From Symbiodinium sp. CCMP2592 (taxonomy: Eukaryota; Sar; Dinophyceae; Suessiales; Symbiodiniaceae), in assembly GCA_905221615.1 (NCBI GenBank), contig CAJNDT010004924.1:417501-481500 (forward strand): a stretch of DNA of 64,000 nucleotides, given 5' to 3'. The notes under the pieces are model-generated. The model searched no databases. It saw nothing but the letters and a program-made list of their open reading frames with translations, and had not been told where the DNA came from. Positions 9,608 through 22,049 of this stretch are shown here, one piece after another. Every line of letters begins with the position of its first letter. Positions within the stretch are counted from its first letter, which is position 1. A program made the position numbers and the translations under genes.

Positions 9608-10649
9608 GAGGAGCTCCTGGCTCTCATCGAGGAGAGGCTGGCCACCCTTCCCAAAGGAAGCTATGCGGAGGAGAGGTCCGAACTCGGGGCACTGTGGGGA
9701 TCCGCAGGCTGCGTCCCTCGTTTTGCTGCCGCGCCCGTCAGATGCTTGAGCTGAGCACAAATGCTGAGATCGCTGCAGGAGCTTGCTGCTGCGCTGACAA
9801 AGCCCTGGCAGCCACGAGTTGCTGCCCTTCGCAGGCGACCCGCCACTTTTGTGCAGTAAGGCCCGCGTTTTGATGACAGGCACTTTGCAGTGCAGCAGTC
9901 GTAACTGATTCAAATTCCGCATCCACGATGCCACGCTCGGTGGCATGGCTCGTCGTAGTATCACAGGTTGCTGGACACAGTCGATGGAGCTGTGGAGGAG
10001 CGGCCGCTTTTAACACTCAAGTGACGGAGCGCAGCAACCCCTCCTAAAGTGCGGTCTCGGGTTTGATGACGGGCTGTTGGAAAAGAGGTACCTCGCTCTG
10101 CTGTTTTCTGATCAGTTCTCGGATTCAGCTGCTGGTGCTGCCCAGGAGCAGGATCGCTTGCGCGCTGGCCTCGCCGAAGCCTGCGCAGCCCTAGGCCAGG
10201 CGGGCTTCTTGGCATCTCGCCGAGAAGGGCCGCGGGGGATTGCATGGCATAATCCGGAGAATGCCCCGTCCGCGCACTGCACGAGCTGAGCTCACAATTA
10301 AGCCAATTTAGATGGCCATAGGCGCGACAAACGCCGAAGCCCTTGCGAGGCCTGGACCCCTCGGACGTCGCAGGCATGAGCCCCGAGGAGCTCAAGGCTG
10401 AGGCCTCGCTCTATCGATCTGTAAGCATTCGCCCCGTCTCAAAGGCGGATGTAGATGGTTTGAGTGCTTTTCGCTTCTGCATTTGAGAAGCTCGTAGCTC
10501 TAAACGTAAACGAACGCCTGCAGGGACCGGCTTGCACCATCGATTTACACCTCCGCGAGGCCGCACGGCGGGAGCTTGAGCTCAAGCACCGGTACGAGGA
10601 GACGCTCCGGGCCATGGGCCGCTTGGACGTTCATCAAGCAAATCAGTAG
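9608..10649 (+). CDS. Candidate spliced host gene, charged coiled-coil-like protein (3' part)
   Basis: Not one continuous frame; several short plus-strand blocks look like exons. Blocks: about 9608-9700 (LLALIEERLATLPKGSYAEE), about 9780-9856 (ELAAALTKPWQPRVAALR) followed by GTAAGG, about 10132-10230 (QEQDRLRAGLAEACAALGQ), about 10352-10420 (SDVAGMSPEELKAEASLYRS) followed by GTAAGC at 10421, and 10488-10649 (LHLREAARRELELKHRYEET) ending at a TAG. The last two join in phase 0 with an AG acceptor at 10486-10487 (or 10522-10523). The residues are rich in Glu, Arg, Leu and Ala as in a coiled coil. Function unknown. Upstream exon limits are guesses. Confidence 0.4.
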
Positions 10650-12900
10650 CAAAGTGGGCCCATGTTAAGAAAGCCGCTGCTTGTTTCCTGATTTTATTGG
10701 AGCATATTCGTATCCGAAATGTGGGTCGCGAAAGGCGTGCCAAACATTGTCTACATTCTACATGTTAATCGGCATGACTACAAGACACACATGTTACAGT
10801 GTTCACCCGTGTTGCACCCCCGTGAAACACATGTCTGGCTAGATGAATTTGCACAGCTTCCCAAACAGGTTGTTGCCCACAGTTTTAGAGCAACAAACGG
10901 GGCAGACAGGTGCGGTAAGCTCAGTTTGAAGCTACATGAGCCTGCATGTGCCAAATCTCAATGCCATCTGCATTGAAACCAAAGTGAGGTGTTTTCAAGA
11001 GTTGCGAAGTCTAGTCGCTAGTGGAGCCTTCCTAACGATTGATGCATGCCATCACAGTTTTCGCACCTTGGTGTTCTTTTTGCTTAGCGCGTCCTCATGA
11101 TGAATATGATGCCGGAGCTGCGGTATATAAGTGGTGCAACGCTTAAGCTTGTTTGCATACAACTTAAGTTTTCCTTCGGTCTATCATTTAATTCGCAGCT
11201 TTCCCATTGCATGCTCTCCTCTTGATGCGTCGTGTGCCCGTACATTCACTTCAGTTTTATGCTTTCCTTGCCACTTTGGCCGATCTGCCAAGGCTCCGGT
11301 GTTCCTCGACTTGTCAAGTCGTCATTTCAGCGAGAATGTTGCCTTGCTCTCGCTCGACTTCTCGTGTCCCTGTGGCTCTTTCTCGAATCGATTCGCGTCC
11401 CTTTGGGAGAGACTGTTTGCGCACACTCACTGCCAATGCCAAGTCTGCGCTGAGGTCTCGACCCCGAAGATTTTCCGATGGATGGGATGGACCTGGCCTC
11501 GATGGCCGCCAAGCTCAAGGCCCGTTGTAAGCCTAGTGCACAGCGGCTCTGAGAGCGAATGCGACAGGACATGGAGGCGAAGCTCGCAACACTTAGAGCT
11601 GCTCGTCTACGCCTTACGGCAGACAGTATCGCCGTTTTGGCATGCTGAGACTCAGGACTCCACTTTCGCGAATGCGCAGCGCGCCAAAGAGATTTGGGAG
11701 GCAAAGAATCGCAAGTCCCAGACTCTGGTTGCGTCGGGCTTGGTCGATTTTTTTGTGAATCTTTTGTAAACTTATTTAGTGGCTTCAGTCTCTTCGCAGA
11801 CTTTCACGATCTTTCACGTCTAGGTCTCCTTTTCGGAGGCAGCTACATATCATAGGCGGTGTCATCCCAACAAAATCCTAACATGCTCGCTGTCCCATCA
11901 AGCTTTGTTTCCGTTGATCTGCCCCAGCACTTTTCCTGACTGACGGGACAAGACATGAATGGCATGGCGTGTACACCACGGTTTTGTCTTCGCAGTGTTC
12001 TCGCGCGAAGCGCCTTTGCAGCATTTGACATGGATTTGAGCATTGAGATCCCCACGTCTGATAGGTAGTTGTGTCCTACTCAGTCAAGCATGCGACTTCC
12101 TGAAGCAGGTCGATGCTACAACAAGAAATCACAGGGTAAACCTGTTCCGGCAGTGAACGGTGCGGAAGGAGCTCCGCGAATCACCGGAGATGCCTCGAGA
12201 TGGCCAGGCGTGAACGACGGGTCAAAGCATCAGAAGCTGATTCCTTTGACGTGTGCACAAATTTTCTGCCGTGGGGTAGGCCGTGGCGGTGGCTGCCAAC
12301 CCGCAGCAAAGCGTCACTGCGGCAATCGCATGTGCGGTGGAAGCCAGTCTCCGGGCATGGGAGGTCCAACCTGCATGTGTTGCTTTCCCTGGACTCCCAT
12401 TGAAGGATGCAGTATGGAACGCTAGTCAAGCTCCATATGAAACCACAACCGGGCCGACAAAGTCAGATGCCAAGATGTTTGCTTTGCATTTAATTTCGTC
12501 AGCCTGCTACTGCATGGAAGATGTCGTCTCATGCTGTTGTCTTCCATCCAAACACCTCTGCAAGAACTCAGACATGTTCAATTTAATTCGCTTGCAGACC
12601 CCGCCTGCGTTCTTGCGCGACACTTGCAGAATTTCTCAAGACAAGACCGGGAGATTCGTCGTCGCACAGGGCGAGTTTTAATTGAAAGTTCTGCACACGA
12701 CACGTTTCTTTTGGCGAAAACGGTCCGGATCTAATCGAATAAAGCAGGTCACCCGCACCATGACGTGTCCCAGACGTCTATGCAGGGCCGAAGAGCCTGT
12801 CCTAGCCTCCGGTGGAATACTTCAGAAAAAACTGTGCCAGGCTCGGCATGCAGAGCGCAGGAAGGACGCGGCAACTTGGACGGCGTTCTGAAAGCCTTGC
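10650..12900. other. No clear gene; one short coding-like block near 11483-11650
   Basis: Plus-strand sequence near 11483-11650 reads MDGMDLASMAAKLKARCK then, after one stop, RMRQDMEAKLATLRAARLRL, a charged alanine-rich pattern that could be a decayed exon or small pseudogene. A TATATAAG is present at 11124-11131. Nothing else is recognised. Confidence 0.3.
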
Positions 12901-12904
12901 CACT

Positions 12905-13306
12905 GACCTTCGATGCATGGTCACTGCCACGGCTCTTGCCGGTTGGCATTCTCCAAGGAAGCCCTCCATGCAGCCATCCGTGGCCACAGCTCAGCCAAGG
13001 TCGCCGAGGTAGGCCAGCTTGTTCCTGACGAGGGTTGACCACTTCTTCTTGTTTTTGTCGGAGACACTGTGCTCGGCCACATTGTGAAGCGCCCTCAAGA
13101 GGACCCTCGCCGAAGGGAACCCGGAAAAGGAGGTTCCTGTCTTGGCATACACTGCAGCACTAGGAGGCGGCCTAGCGCAAGCACATGCATACATTACCCC
13201 GCTAGATTATCCCCTGGATGAACAGGGTGCGGCAGCTGCCCAAGATTTGTATCAGCGACGGTTGACATATCAATACGTTCTCCATTACACAGAATCTGCA
13301 GAATAA
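12905..13306 (+). CDS. Candidate terminal exons of an unidentified host gene
   Basis: Two plus-strand blocks. The first, about 12940-13009, reads LAFSKEALHAAIRGHSSAK and stops at a GTAGGC donor. The second, about 13090-13306, is open for about 71 codons with balanced composition (EGNPEKEVPVLAYTAALGGG, then LDYPLDEQGAAAAQDLYQRR) and ends in a TAA. The second block has no ATG and follows an in-frame stop just upstream, which fits an internal acceptor at GTGAAG. I do not recognise the protein. The intron between the two blocks would be about 80 bases. Moderately convincing as coding, not as to function. Confidence 0.4.
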
Positions 13307-13309
13307 TGA

Positions 13310-14460
13310 ATGCCGTTGGAAAATGCATGAAGCAGTACTCCAACGTGGTTCACACTGCCGAGGTTTCAGCAGCAAACACTCATCTGCCAGCAAGTCCCAC
13401 AAAGGCCCGTGGAAACCCAAAAGAAATCATGAATGAACATCTGCAGCAAGCGACCAGTCAAGGGTGCACCGTGGTGCACCACAGAGGGTGTGCTACGTGT
13501 ATCTACGTGTGACACTGGCTGACGCTTGTTCAGGACTTTCTGTCTTCCCATGCGGGTCTGCATGCAGCGGACCTCGAGGCTCTGACCTGCTGCAAGTTTT
13601 GAGAGTCGACATCTACAAGCTGCAGTTACATGCGGTCACGGCATGTGATGAGAGTAAGGACCACCAAGGCCCCGAATGCAAGCGTTTGAACCCGAGGTTT
13701 TATTGAAGTGTGCGTGATGACTGTTTTTGGCTCAACATCAGCACGCCCTCCAGACACCATGACCAGAAGCTGAGCGATGCGCACGCTGGCGCTATGGTGT
13801 CTCGTCGTCTGGCATTTGCCAAAGGCTATTGCAAATGCCAGTGGCGCAATGTCGCAGCAGCAGTGGCAAGAGTACCAGGATTGTCACAACAGAAGAAGGT
13901 CAAGAAGCATGTTAGTTGCACTTCATTGCTTTCCTGCAAGCCGGGAGGAGCATGCTTATGCCCTCATGGCGAGCATCGAGGCTCCTTCACGGCTCTCCTG
14001 ATCAAAGCATTCGGACAACAACTCACTCGCTCAGCCCAGGGCGACAGCCCGGCCATCGAAACCTTACGCCGACGCTTGCAAGCCCTCGCGCAGGCAGAGT
14101 GCGCACAATCGTGTGGACCCTTAGAAATGCCCATTTTCAGTAGGAAGGGCAAGTGCTGCCGGATGCGCTTGCATGTTGGGATGCGAACCTCTCCTGATGT
14201 CTTGTCGATGGCAATCTCACCTACAGTATACCACAGACCGCAAGTTGACCTAAGCTACACCTATTCTGCTACTTCTCCTGTTCCTGTTCCTGCTGCCACC
14301 TACTACTTACTACCCATTTCCTGTGACCCACTACGCGTCACCAACTACCTATTATCTGTACCATGTCGTGCTATCTGCCAACGACTGTCCACTATCGTCT
14401 GTCTACTATCTACTGCCTACTTATGTACTGTTGCCTACTGTCTACTGTCTGGAATCTACT
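13310..14460. other. Unassigned sequence
   Basis: A long plus-strand frame runs from about 13710 through the sequence and into the ACT repeats, but its first part has no recognised domain and its end is repeat translation. TTTTTGGCTCAA at 13724-13735 resembles the 3' part of the dinoflagellate spliced leader. Confidence 0.35.
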
Positions 14461-14886
14461 ATCTACGGTCCACTACTACTACTACTACTACTACTGCTAC
14501 TACTACTACTACCACCACCACTACCATTACCACCACCACCACCACTACTACTACTGCTGCTACGACGACGACTACTACAACTACTGCTGCTACCACGACT
14601 CCTCCTACTGCGACTGCAGCCCTGCGACTACTACTGCTAGCACTACTGCTGCTACTGCTCCTCCTGCTACTGCTACTGCTACTGGTTGTGCTACTGATGG
14701 TACTACTCCTCCTACAGCGACTGCGACTGCAGCCCTGCGACTGTACTACTACTCCTACTGCTACTGCTATTGGTTTTGCTACTGCGGCTGCTACTATCAC
14801 CACTACTACTCCTCCTCCTGCTGCTGTTAGGCGTGCCAGGTGGGTGACAAAACTACCGTTAGCAGTAGTAGTAGTAGTAGTAGTAG

Positions 14887-14924
<38 letters not shown>

Positions 14925-15075
14925 CTACTACGACGACAATGAGGATAGTATAGTATGTCCACCAGTGCCACCACCACCACCACCGCCACCACCACCACCA
15001 CCACGACTTCTTCTTCTGCTACTACTACTACTGCTACTACTGCTATTACTGCTACTGCTGCTCCTTCCTGCAACT
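14461..15075. repeat. ACT/CCA/TGC triplet microsatellites with an AGT-ACT palindrome
   Basis: Starts with pure ACT, then mixed ACC, GCT and CCT triplets. At 14864-14887 eight AGT units are followed directly by twelve ACT units (14888-14923), making a 24 bp perfect self-complementary arm. A CCA run lies near 14970-15003, then more ACT/TGC triplets. Long frames on both strands are repeat translation. Confidence 0.92.
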
Positions 15076-15109
15076 GCTACTGCTACTGCTGCCATAGCTG
15101 CTACAACAA

Positions 15110-16440
15110 TTGACCGTCAAGAAGAAACAGCTGGAGGAGGCTGAGACTACCAGCACAGCTCCCGGAGCCGCGGAACTCAACGAGGTGGAGGCACCGTCCG
15201 TGAATGTCTTCTGCAGGTAATTAAACAAGATCGAAGATGGAATATCGGTAATACTTGTCATCACTTTAATCCCCATCGTTTCAGGATCCAATCTCTGGTT
15301 CTCAATTGCAAGTGTCTTGGAGTGTCATTTACGCGCTGAGGCAGAGATGGGCGAAGAAGAAGAGGAGTTCACAGAGGCTCCCTTAGCACCAGCGCGCTTT
15401 CCACGAAGTCCGCTTCAAGTCCTGTCGAGGTTGACATTGGCTGCAGCTGGACTTTGACAGGTGGCGGGCTGGTTTTGCAGCTGCTGGTTCAGATGGCAAG
15501 TCAGCCTCCCCTGAACATCGAAGCTGTTGGACAGTTGGACCCTGACCCTGAGAGCTACTGCCACTGCATGCCACTGCAAAGATGTAGATGCACAGGGAGC
15601 GCCGAACAGCAGAAAAGTTCTACCGACGGCCTTCAACATCCTTGATCCTTTCACCGCATGTTTGCAGGTGCTCTCATCTTCGCCATGATCATTTTCTACT
15701 TCGTCAACTGGCCGGATGACGACATCAAGAGGTGCCCGTAAAGTGTGGGCACGTGTGGGCATACAATGTTTGTGCATAGCTGGACCGTGCTCGTTATGCT
15801 CGAGTATTCGTTTTGGTCCCCTTCGAAGCTGTGACTCAGTATAGCATCGCAATCCACCGAGTTCATGCCTGAGCAGCTGAGCAGCTGGGATAAGAGCTCG
15901 AGCTTTGAGGTACACGTGGTCGATCATCAACACCACGCTGTCCATTTTTGTGGCCGTGATGTCTTTTCAGGGCTGCGAGGCAGCTTGGCATACTCGGCAT
16001 TTGCAGCATAAGCAAACTCGATTCTGCCTCCAAAGAGAAACAGGAGTTCCAAGTCATGTTTGAGGATGGATTCTGCGATTCTTCCTGTTGCTGGATCAGG
16101 AAGTCCTGATAGAGTTCGTGATCCACCCTGTCCTGGGAGCATTCCCGACTGGCAGCGCAGAGATAGGCAGAGTTCTCTGTGGACTTTCAGCCGCAGCTAG
16201 AACAGCTAGAGCCTCACATGTTCCTACGTTGTGGCTCGCATGCGAACATCGTAGTAGAAGTATGAAAGGCGGATTGCACTCCCACGCAAGAAGCTTCGCC
16301 AAGCTATGCAGTAAGTCGTATCGATCCTGGAGAGAGAGATTTTGGCATCGCACACAGCCAAACAGCCGTCCACTTGACAGTGCCTAGGGTTTGGTGTCTT
16401 CCTCGGCTGGCTCGCCTTCGCGCATTTGGCAGCTTGGCAC
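15110..16440 (+). CDS. Candidate spliced gene, multi-pass membrane protein (5' part)
   Basis: Several plus-strand blocks look like exons. About 15113-15216 reads KKKQLEEAETTSTAPGAAEL and meets a GTAATT donor at 15217. About 15330-15415 is acidic (AEMGEEEEEFTEAPLAPARF). 15668-15731 encodes a hydrophobic helix (ALIFAMIIFYFVNWPDDDIK) between TTTGCAG and GTGCCC. 15910-15971 encodes a second (YTWSIINTTLSIFVAVMSFQ) after TTTGAG; the last two join in matching phase (AG + G). Further possible blocks are IEFVIHPVLGAFPTGSAEIG near 16110 and a hydrophobic one near 16390 (FGVFLGWLAFAHLAAWHYCA). Family not firmly identified; an integral membrane protein with a soluble acidic N-terminus. Phases between the first blocks do not all agree, so the chain is incomplete or decayed. 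Confidence 0.45.
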
Positions 16441-19400
16441 TATTGCGCAGTCCCGCGGAGGACTGCACGCACATGACCTGATGTGTTAGAGCTTGTGCAT
16501 TCACTGCAGCATCTCGGTCGAACTGGGCTAGGCTTGCTGGGCCACGCCAAAGATGCTCTTGAAGCGAGTTGCCCGACACCCTGCACCCCACTCCGCCAAG
16601 TCAAGGTTATTGCCTGGTTTGCTGGGCTTCTCTGCAACAGCGAGGCATGAATGTGAGTCGGGCTGTGGATTTGCTGCAGCGGTTTCATTATCGGTCTTCT
16701 GAACGTGGCGTGCCAGATTCCCATTTTCCGATCATGGCGATCAGCCACAGGTGTAGCCTGCATGAGCATGCAGAGTTACTACTGCGAAGTCGTTCAAAGA
16801 TCCACCAGCTATTGGTCGTTTCTGAATCACCCCAGCCACATCAGACATTTCAATCGGCCCGCCGTGCTGCGAGGATGCTTCTAAGCTGATGGAGAGGAAA
16901 TGGGTTGTGGCAGACTCTATGCGTGGCGATCATGGTGAGGCAGACGTTGATGCTTCATTGACATGTTCACATAGGTTCACATGATCAATGAAGCAGGTTG
17001 TGGTCAATCGCACGTTACCCGCGATGCGGAAGAACATGGAGATGTGCTGAAATCTGCGATGGTTCCGTGTGACATGATTCCGCTTCAGGAAGTGCCAATG
17101 GCGAATGTCATTCAAGGCCGTGGGCATCCAACGATATGCTCTGCATCCAGATTCCAGATTCTGCCGGCACGCCTGTGGCCGCATGACATGGCAACGTGGT
17201 AAAGTCAAGTCAACCCCAAACCAGGAACACGAACCTCAAGCATCCACTGTAACACTGTAGCTGCCGATTCCTTACATCAGACATCCGTATGGCAATCAAG
17301 CCGAGTGGTTTCCGAGTCGGGGACAAGGCTGCTTCAGGATTTTCGTGCCCGCTCGAAATTCACCCATTGGAGTCGTATGTCACTCGTGAATCCTTGCAGA
17401 GGACTAGATTCGAACACACAGCCCAGATTTAAGTTCTATGTTCAACATCGGCGATACTCGAGATTCAGGCTTCGAGAGCCATGCAGCATAATCGATGGAG
17501 GTCCCAAAGTCAAAGAGTTGGCCAGTGCGTGTGGAATTTCCGCACTGTCTAGCCGGAATTGAATCACAATGGGCACACTATGATGCATTGCGAGTATTCA
17601 TTCGCTAGAACTCTTGATTGATCGCAACTCTACGAAGCTCCCTTTCATTGTGTCCGCGATAGTCGATGGCGATGCCGGAATACATACGGTAAAGGTACAA
17701 TCACATCCGTAGGCACATGGCGGCGACGGCGACGGTGAGTGAGTGTTAGCCTATGACAGTGAAATTTGTACCATGTGTGCCACAGTGGTCAGGTCGGTCA
17801 CCCTCTTAAAGTTCAGCTTTTCGCTTTGTCGAAAAGGCAAAGGCTCCTAAAGTGAATGAACCAGGTTGGATGGTATCATTTTGCAAAGATGTGTCGTACT
17901 GTATACAGCGACAAAGAGACCGTCACAAGTTATATATACGGACACATTTATCTATGGACATTTATGTATATATGGTTTTGCAGTTACTCGTTTGTTCGTG
18001 GTTTTCTGCTTGTTTAGCCTGAAAATCCACAGACCCGGTTTCTCGCCTGGTCTCCAACAGGTACTGTGCCGCACAACTTCCATGCTTGTTAGCAGATTTG
18101 GATACAATGTGTTCAGACAAAAGCTACTTCCTGTCATGCACTGATGTTGCCACACGCGATGCAAGAGTCGTTGCTGAACATTGGCTGGATGACAGGTTGT
18201 ACCCAAAACCTACATAGGTCGCCATGGCGGATATGATGGCGGGTTGTGATCCACAAGTAGGCTTTGTACCTCCGACCTGAAGACCTGTACAGAGCGAATG
18301 TTTTGCCGGTTTTTAGCGGGAAGTTGGACCTCAAAGCTTGATAAACCCAAGAGCTTCCTGCAGCAAGAAACTCTGCAGGACATTACTCGAAAGGCATTGC
18401 GACTCTCAAGGGCGTCGAGGTCTTCGTCAGCAGCCGCGCAGTGTTGCATGAGGGCTACGAGAGGCCATTTGCATTTCTGCATGGCCTAGACTCAGACCTC
18501 CGGAAATGAAAATCTGGGTGCCAAAGCCAGGCAGCTCAGGATGACAACTTCAGGTGTTGTGCGTTTCAGAATCATTAGGCCACGTCAGTTTTCCGTTTCT
18601 GCCGAGTTTCTGTTCTGTTCCGTTCAGACCGTGTTCGAACTCGGCCGGTCGCCGTCGCCACAGTCGGCTTCGTCGGCTTTTGCGGAGGCGGACAAAGTGT
18701 TGGGCGATGCTGTTTGCACACATGGCCGGCTTCGCAATGATCAGTGCCGGCGGTCGGGCTCCTAGAAAGTGCAAGTGGATCTATGCCCTGGCCCAGCGTT
18801 GCTCTCCGACTTTTACCGGCTTCACTGGTCGAAGCCGCAACTTCATGTTGGGCCGGTGTTTGGCTCTGAATTGACGGGCATACCACATACCATGGAATCT
18901 CTCGCAACAGATGACACACACACACACAGAGAACAAGCATGTACTTGTTGCTTGAGGCGACCTGCAGCACTGGGATCCTTTCATGAGCAGCCCTGCGTAT
19001 AGCTGGCTGGCGGTGGTGACACATCTGCAAAAAAAGCATTTTTATAATTGAGTCAGGGCCTGTACACAGCAAGGCCTTCACCCAAGAACGGCTTCAGATC
19101 GCATCTGGAAAATCACATCCACGCTCGAGGCTGCAAGATGTGCATTTAGGCGACGGGCTTCTCATTCTATAATCTGGCTGAAAGCCAAGGTCATTTGTGC
19201 ACTCTTCCTGCTGCTCCTTTTCTCATTCACTGCACGCTGCCTGTACCAAGAAGGTGGGGAGCCGCGCCCCAAGTTTGCGAGGCCGCCGAGTATACTTTCG
19301 TTCCCGCTATAGCCGTGCCTCCTTGAGGTTTGCGGAAGCTAGGAAACTCTATAAGGAGGAGGGCCACTCGGTGGCATGTGGGTTCGAGGGTGATGAGCAG

Positions 19401-19690
19401 GAGCCATGTGCCATTCGGTTACCAGGTCAACTGAAGTATTGAACCGGTTGGCAAGCATCCCAAGTTTTTGTTGAACAAGAAAGGGGCTTCTACGGTCTTC
19501 CAGTGTGCTCCTGCAAACAACAAAGGGTTCTCCAGCGTGCAGAACTTCCCTGCTGGAGGAAAGGATGCCGAGGACGACATCTTTTGCCTGGCGGTGTCCT
19601 TCCTTTGCGTTCAGTCCCTGCGCTTCACCTTTTCAGGCACGAAAGGGATGGACAGGGTCCGTGGTGGTCCGGCCTTCCTCGGCGTCACTC
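16441..19690. other. Non-coding or intronic sequence
   Basis: No recognised domain. If the membrane-protein blocks at 15.1-16.4 kb and 27.3-28.2 kb belong to one gene, this would be part of a very long intron that also hosts Copia A. Short frames here lack consistent coding features. Confidence 0.35.
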
Positions 19691-19853
19691 GATACTCGGA
19701 CCACGTGCACTTGCGTTATGTCAGTAGTGATGTCCTCGCAGATGAAGAACAATGCGAACGTTTCACACGCACATGACGTTTGGCTCAGGACACAAAACAG
19801 TGTTTCGCACACTGTGTCTTGTTACACGTGTATACCACGTAAATAACTGGTTA
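19691..19853 (+). repeat. Dispersed repeat copy 1, candidate 5' LTR of Copia A
   Basis: About 160 bases shared with 25444-25594: both contain TCAGTAGTGATG, AGATGAAGAACA, GACACAAAACAG, a CAC...GTGTC stem and CACGTGTATACCACGTAAATAA. A TGGTTAACAGC follows immediately after copy 1, as a primer-binding site would. The pair brackets the decayed Copia, which is the reason to call them LTRs; termini lack clear TG...CA. Confidence 0.5.
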
Positions 19854-20816
19854 ACAGCCTCAGCTTCGTGGTCACTCTGTTCGGTTAGGCAAAGCCTCTC
19901 GACGCCATAGTGTCCCTCCGTATTCCATATCCGCACACCTGCCCTTAGGTCTTGCTTGAAATTGCGAAACAGGAGCCCCGGGCCCTGCCAGACAGAATCC
20001 GCACTGAAAGAGCCGGAGCCAGGCTCATCGTCATTTCACATCTTCGCCTGTCGCCGTTGGGTTTTCCACGTGACATTCCTTTTTTCGAAATACCTGCGCA
20101 TGCAACGCACAGAATCAGAGGAACACCCAACCACATTTCAGACACTTCGTTGGGTGTACTTTGATCTATCTTGCTGCCTTTGCCTGTGGTCTAGAATTGT
20201 AGCCCGGAACGAGAGGAGGCTGCGTATCCGCACAGGTGGCTGCGTAGAGTTCTGGTACATTCTGGTACGGTGTTTTCGCTTCGGGATTGTATCTTGCACC
20301 TACGCAACGCAGACTACGGTATCGATACTTCCGCCCTTGGTTCGTGGACGATCACACCGTTCCATGTATTATCCCTTGCCAGGTATTTCTGCTGTGCACA
20401 TCTCCACTTCCGAGTGTCGAGATGCATCCAGCAAGGGTCTTTAACTAAGCGGGCAACCACCCACATCCTCTTGGGAAATTCCACAGTCTTAGGTTCCAAA
20501 GATTACCTCGATTCAGGGTGTTCGGTTGAGTTCCTTCGCGGGTGACTCCCGGCCATCCCCAACTGCAAACGCAACGACAGACTTCCCTGTGCTGTACTGC
20601 ACCAACCATCCCAGTTCAGGGCCTTCGGAGGTTTGTCGAAACACCCCATTCTCTTCCCTTTGCGGCTCGGAGCAGCCGTTTCTTGCGCTGACCCAACTTT
20701 AGGTTAACGGGGGTATGGTTCTGGTCATTTTCGTGGGCCACGCCAGCCTTTTCTCGGCGCTAGGTATTCTGTTCCCCGGCCTCGCCAGCTTTTCTCGGCG
20801 CTAGTTTTGCAACGGC

Positions 20817-21890
20817 TTGCCACCAGTGCCTAGGCTTCAGGGGGTCAAGATCGGGTTCAGATTCCACGGATTTTGTCTTGGTCGGCCTCGCCAACCAAGT
20901 CTCAGCATTTGGCAGTCTGTGATTCGCGTGTCACGGCTTTTGGAATGCCATCGTGGAGCGAGTTCATTGCAGCTTTCGGGCGTGTTGATTCGGCAGAGCG
21001 TTTGTCCGCGAGAGTCTGCAAACCGGCATTCAGAGGCTCCAGCTGGCTCGTCGGATTATCGGAGACGCAAGTCTGGTGTTTTTGCAACCCTCCGTGCCAT
21101 CATACAGCTGACTATTGCACAAGAGGGCCCAGGACTTACACCCTATCCACGGCCAGTGCGGCTCCGGCTCCCAACTCGAACAATCACGCCGTTGCAGGCA
21201 ATGTTTGGCAAAACCGGTCTCCCAAAGCCCACAAGGTGCAGGCAGTGGCTCGCAACTACTGGGATGCTCTCCAGAAAAAGTCCGGAAGGCAATGCAGGAT
21301 GTTGGTGCGCAGGAGCCCAAGCCAAAGCCGCCTGCCGGCCTAAAGAGCCAGGGAAAGCAGAAGCCCCCAAAGCTGAAAGCGAAGGTCAAGAGAAAAGTCT
21401 GAGGGGTTGTGGAGTGATGCTCACCCCTCTGCAGTGCAGGTCCTACGGGCTCATGGATCGAACCCCCAGCCGATGTTGAGGTTGATGCAGATGAAGAGGA
21501 TAATAAGATCACCTTGGATACGGCGGTCACTATGCTGTACAAGTGCACGACCAAGCTCAGGAACCTTGTGAAAAGGAAATCAATCTGCAGGAAAAGTCGG
21601 ACAAGTTGAAGGCTGACTGTGAAAAGTCGCTGGAGGACCTTTCGGCAGTGTCGGCTGGCATCACGGAAGCGGGGCCAAAACTTTTCACGGCCTCTTGGGC
21701 AGGGGAGGATGGCATAGACGACACGGATTGGCAGACCTCCCCACCCCTGCAAGCCTGCGCTAACCAGGCCAATCGTTTGAGGTGTGACTTTCTGTCAGGC
21801 AGTTTCAAGTCACCCCGTCAAGGCCGGGTTGCACAGAAGCGGCGCAAGTCTAGGTCCGCCTCCCAACAGGCCTGCGAGTTCATCTCATCA
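20817..21890 (+). pseudogene. LINE ORF1-like remnant
   Basis: Broken frames with a Lys/Pro-rich basic segment near 21310-21400 (KPKPPAGLKSQGKQKPPKLK) and an acidic-to-charged segment near 21480-21660 (DADEEDNKITLDTAVTMLYK, then EKEINLQEKSDKLKADCEKS) that looks like a coiled coil. It runs directly into an endonuclease N-terminus at 21890, as ORF1 regions do in dinoflagellate LINEs. Assignment rests on position and composition only. Confidence 0.4.
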
Positions 21891-22020
21891 CGGCCAATGT
21901 GACTTCGTGGAGGAAGGAAGTTGCAACATGGCTTTTTGAAGTAAGGCCGGATGTGGCTGCTATCCAGGAAACTCACCTCACTGCTGAAGGAGTTCGGCTG
22001 GAACGAGGTTTCTTGGAGAC
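21887..22020 (+). pseudogene. LINE endonuclease N-terminal fragment
   Basis: Reads ANVTSWRKEVATWLFEVRPD then VAAIQETHLTAEG. These are the first two boxes of the LINE endonuclease fold (the Asn box and the QETH box with the catalytic Glu). The remainder of the endonuclease and the whole RT are missing; within about 20-40 codons the frame turns into proline-rich sequence leading into the Copia. A truncated LINE copy next to or nested in Copia A. Confidence 0.7.
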
Positions 22021-22049
22021 TTACACGTTGGAGCGCCTAGGTGAAGTTC

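Noticed and set aside
11124..11131. TATATAAG as a promoter
   Set aside because: Dinoflagellate promoters are not known to use a standard TATA box and no clear gene starts downstream.
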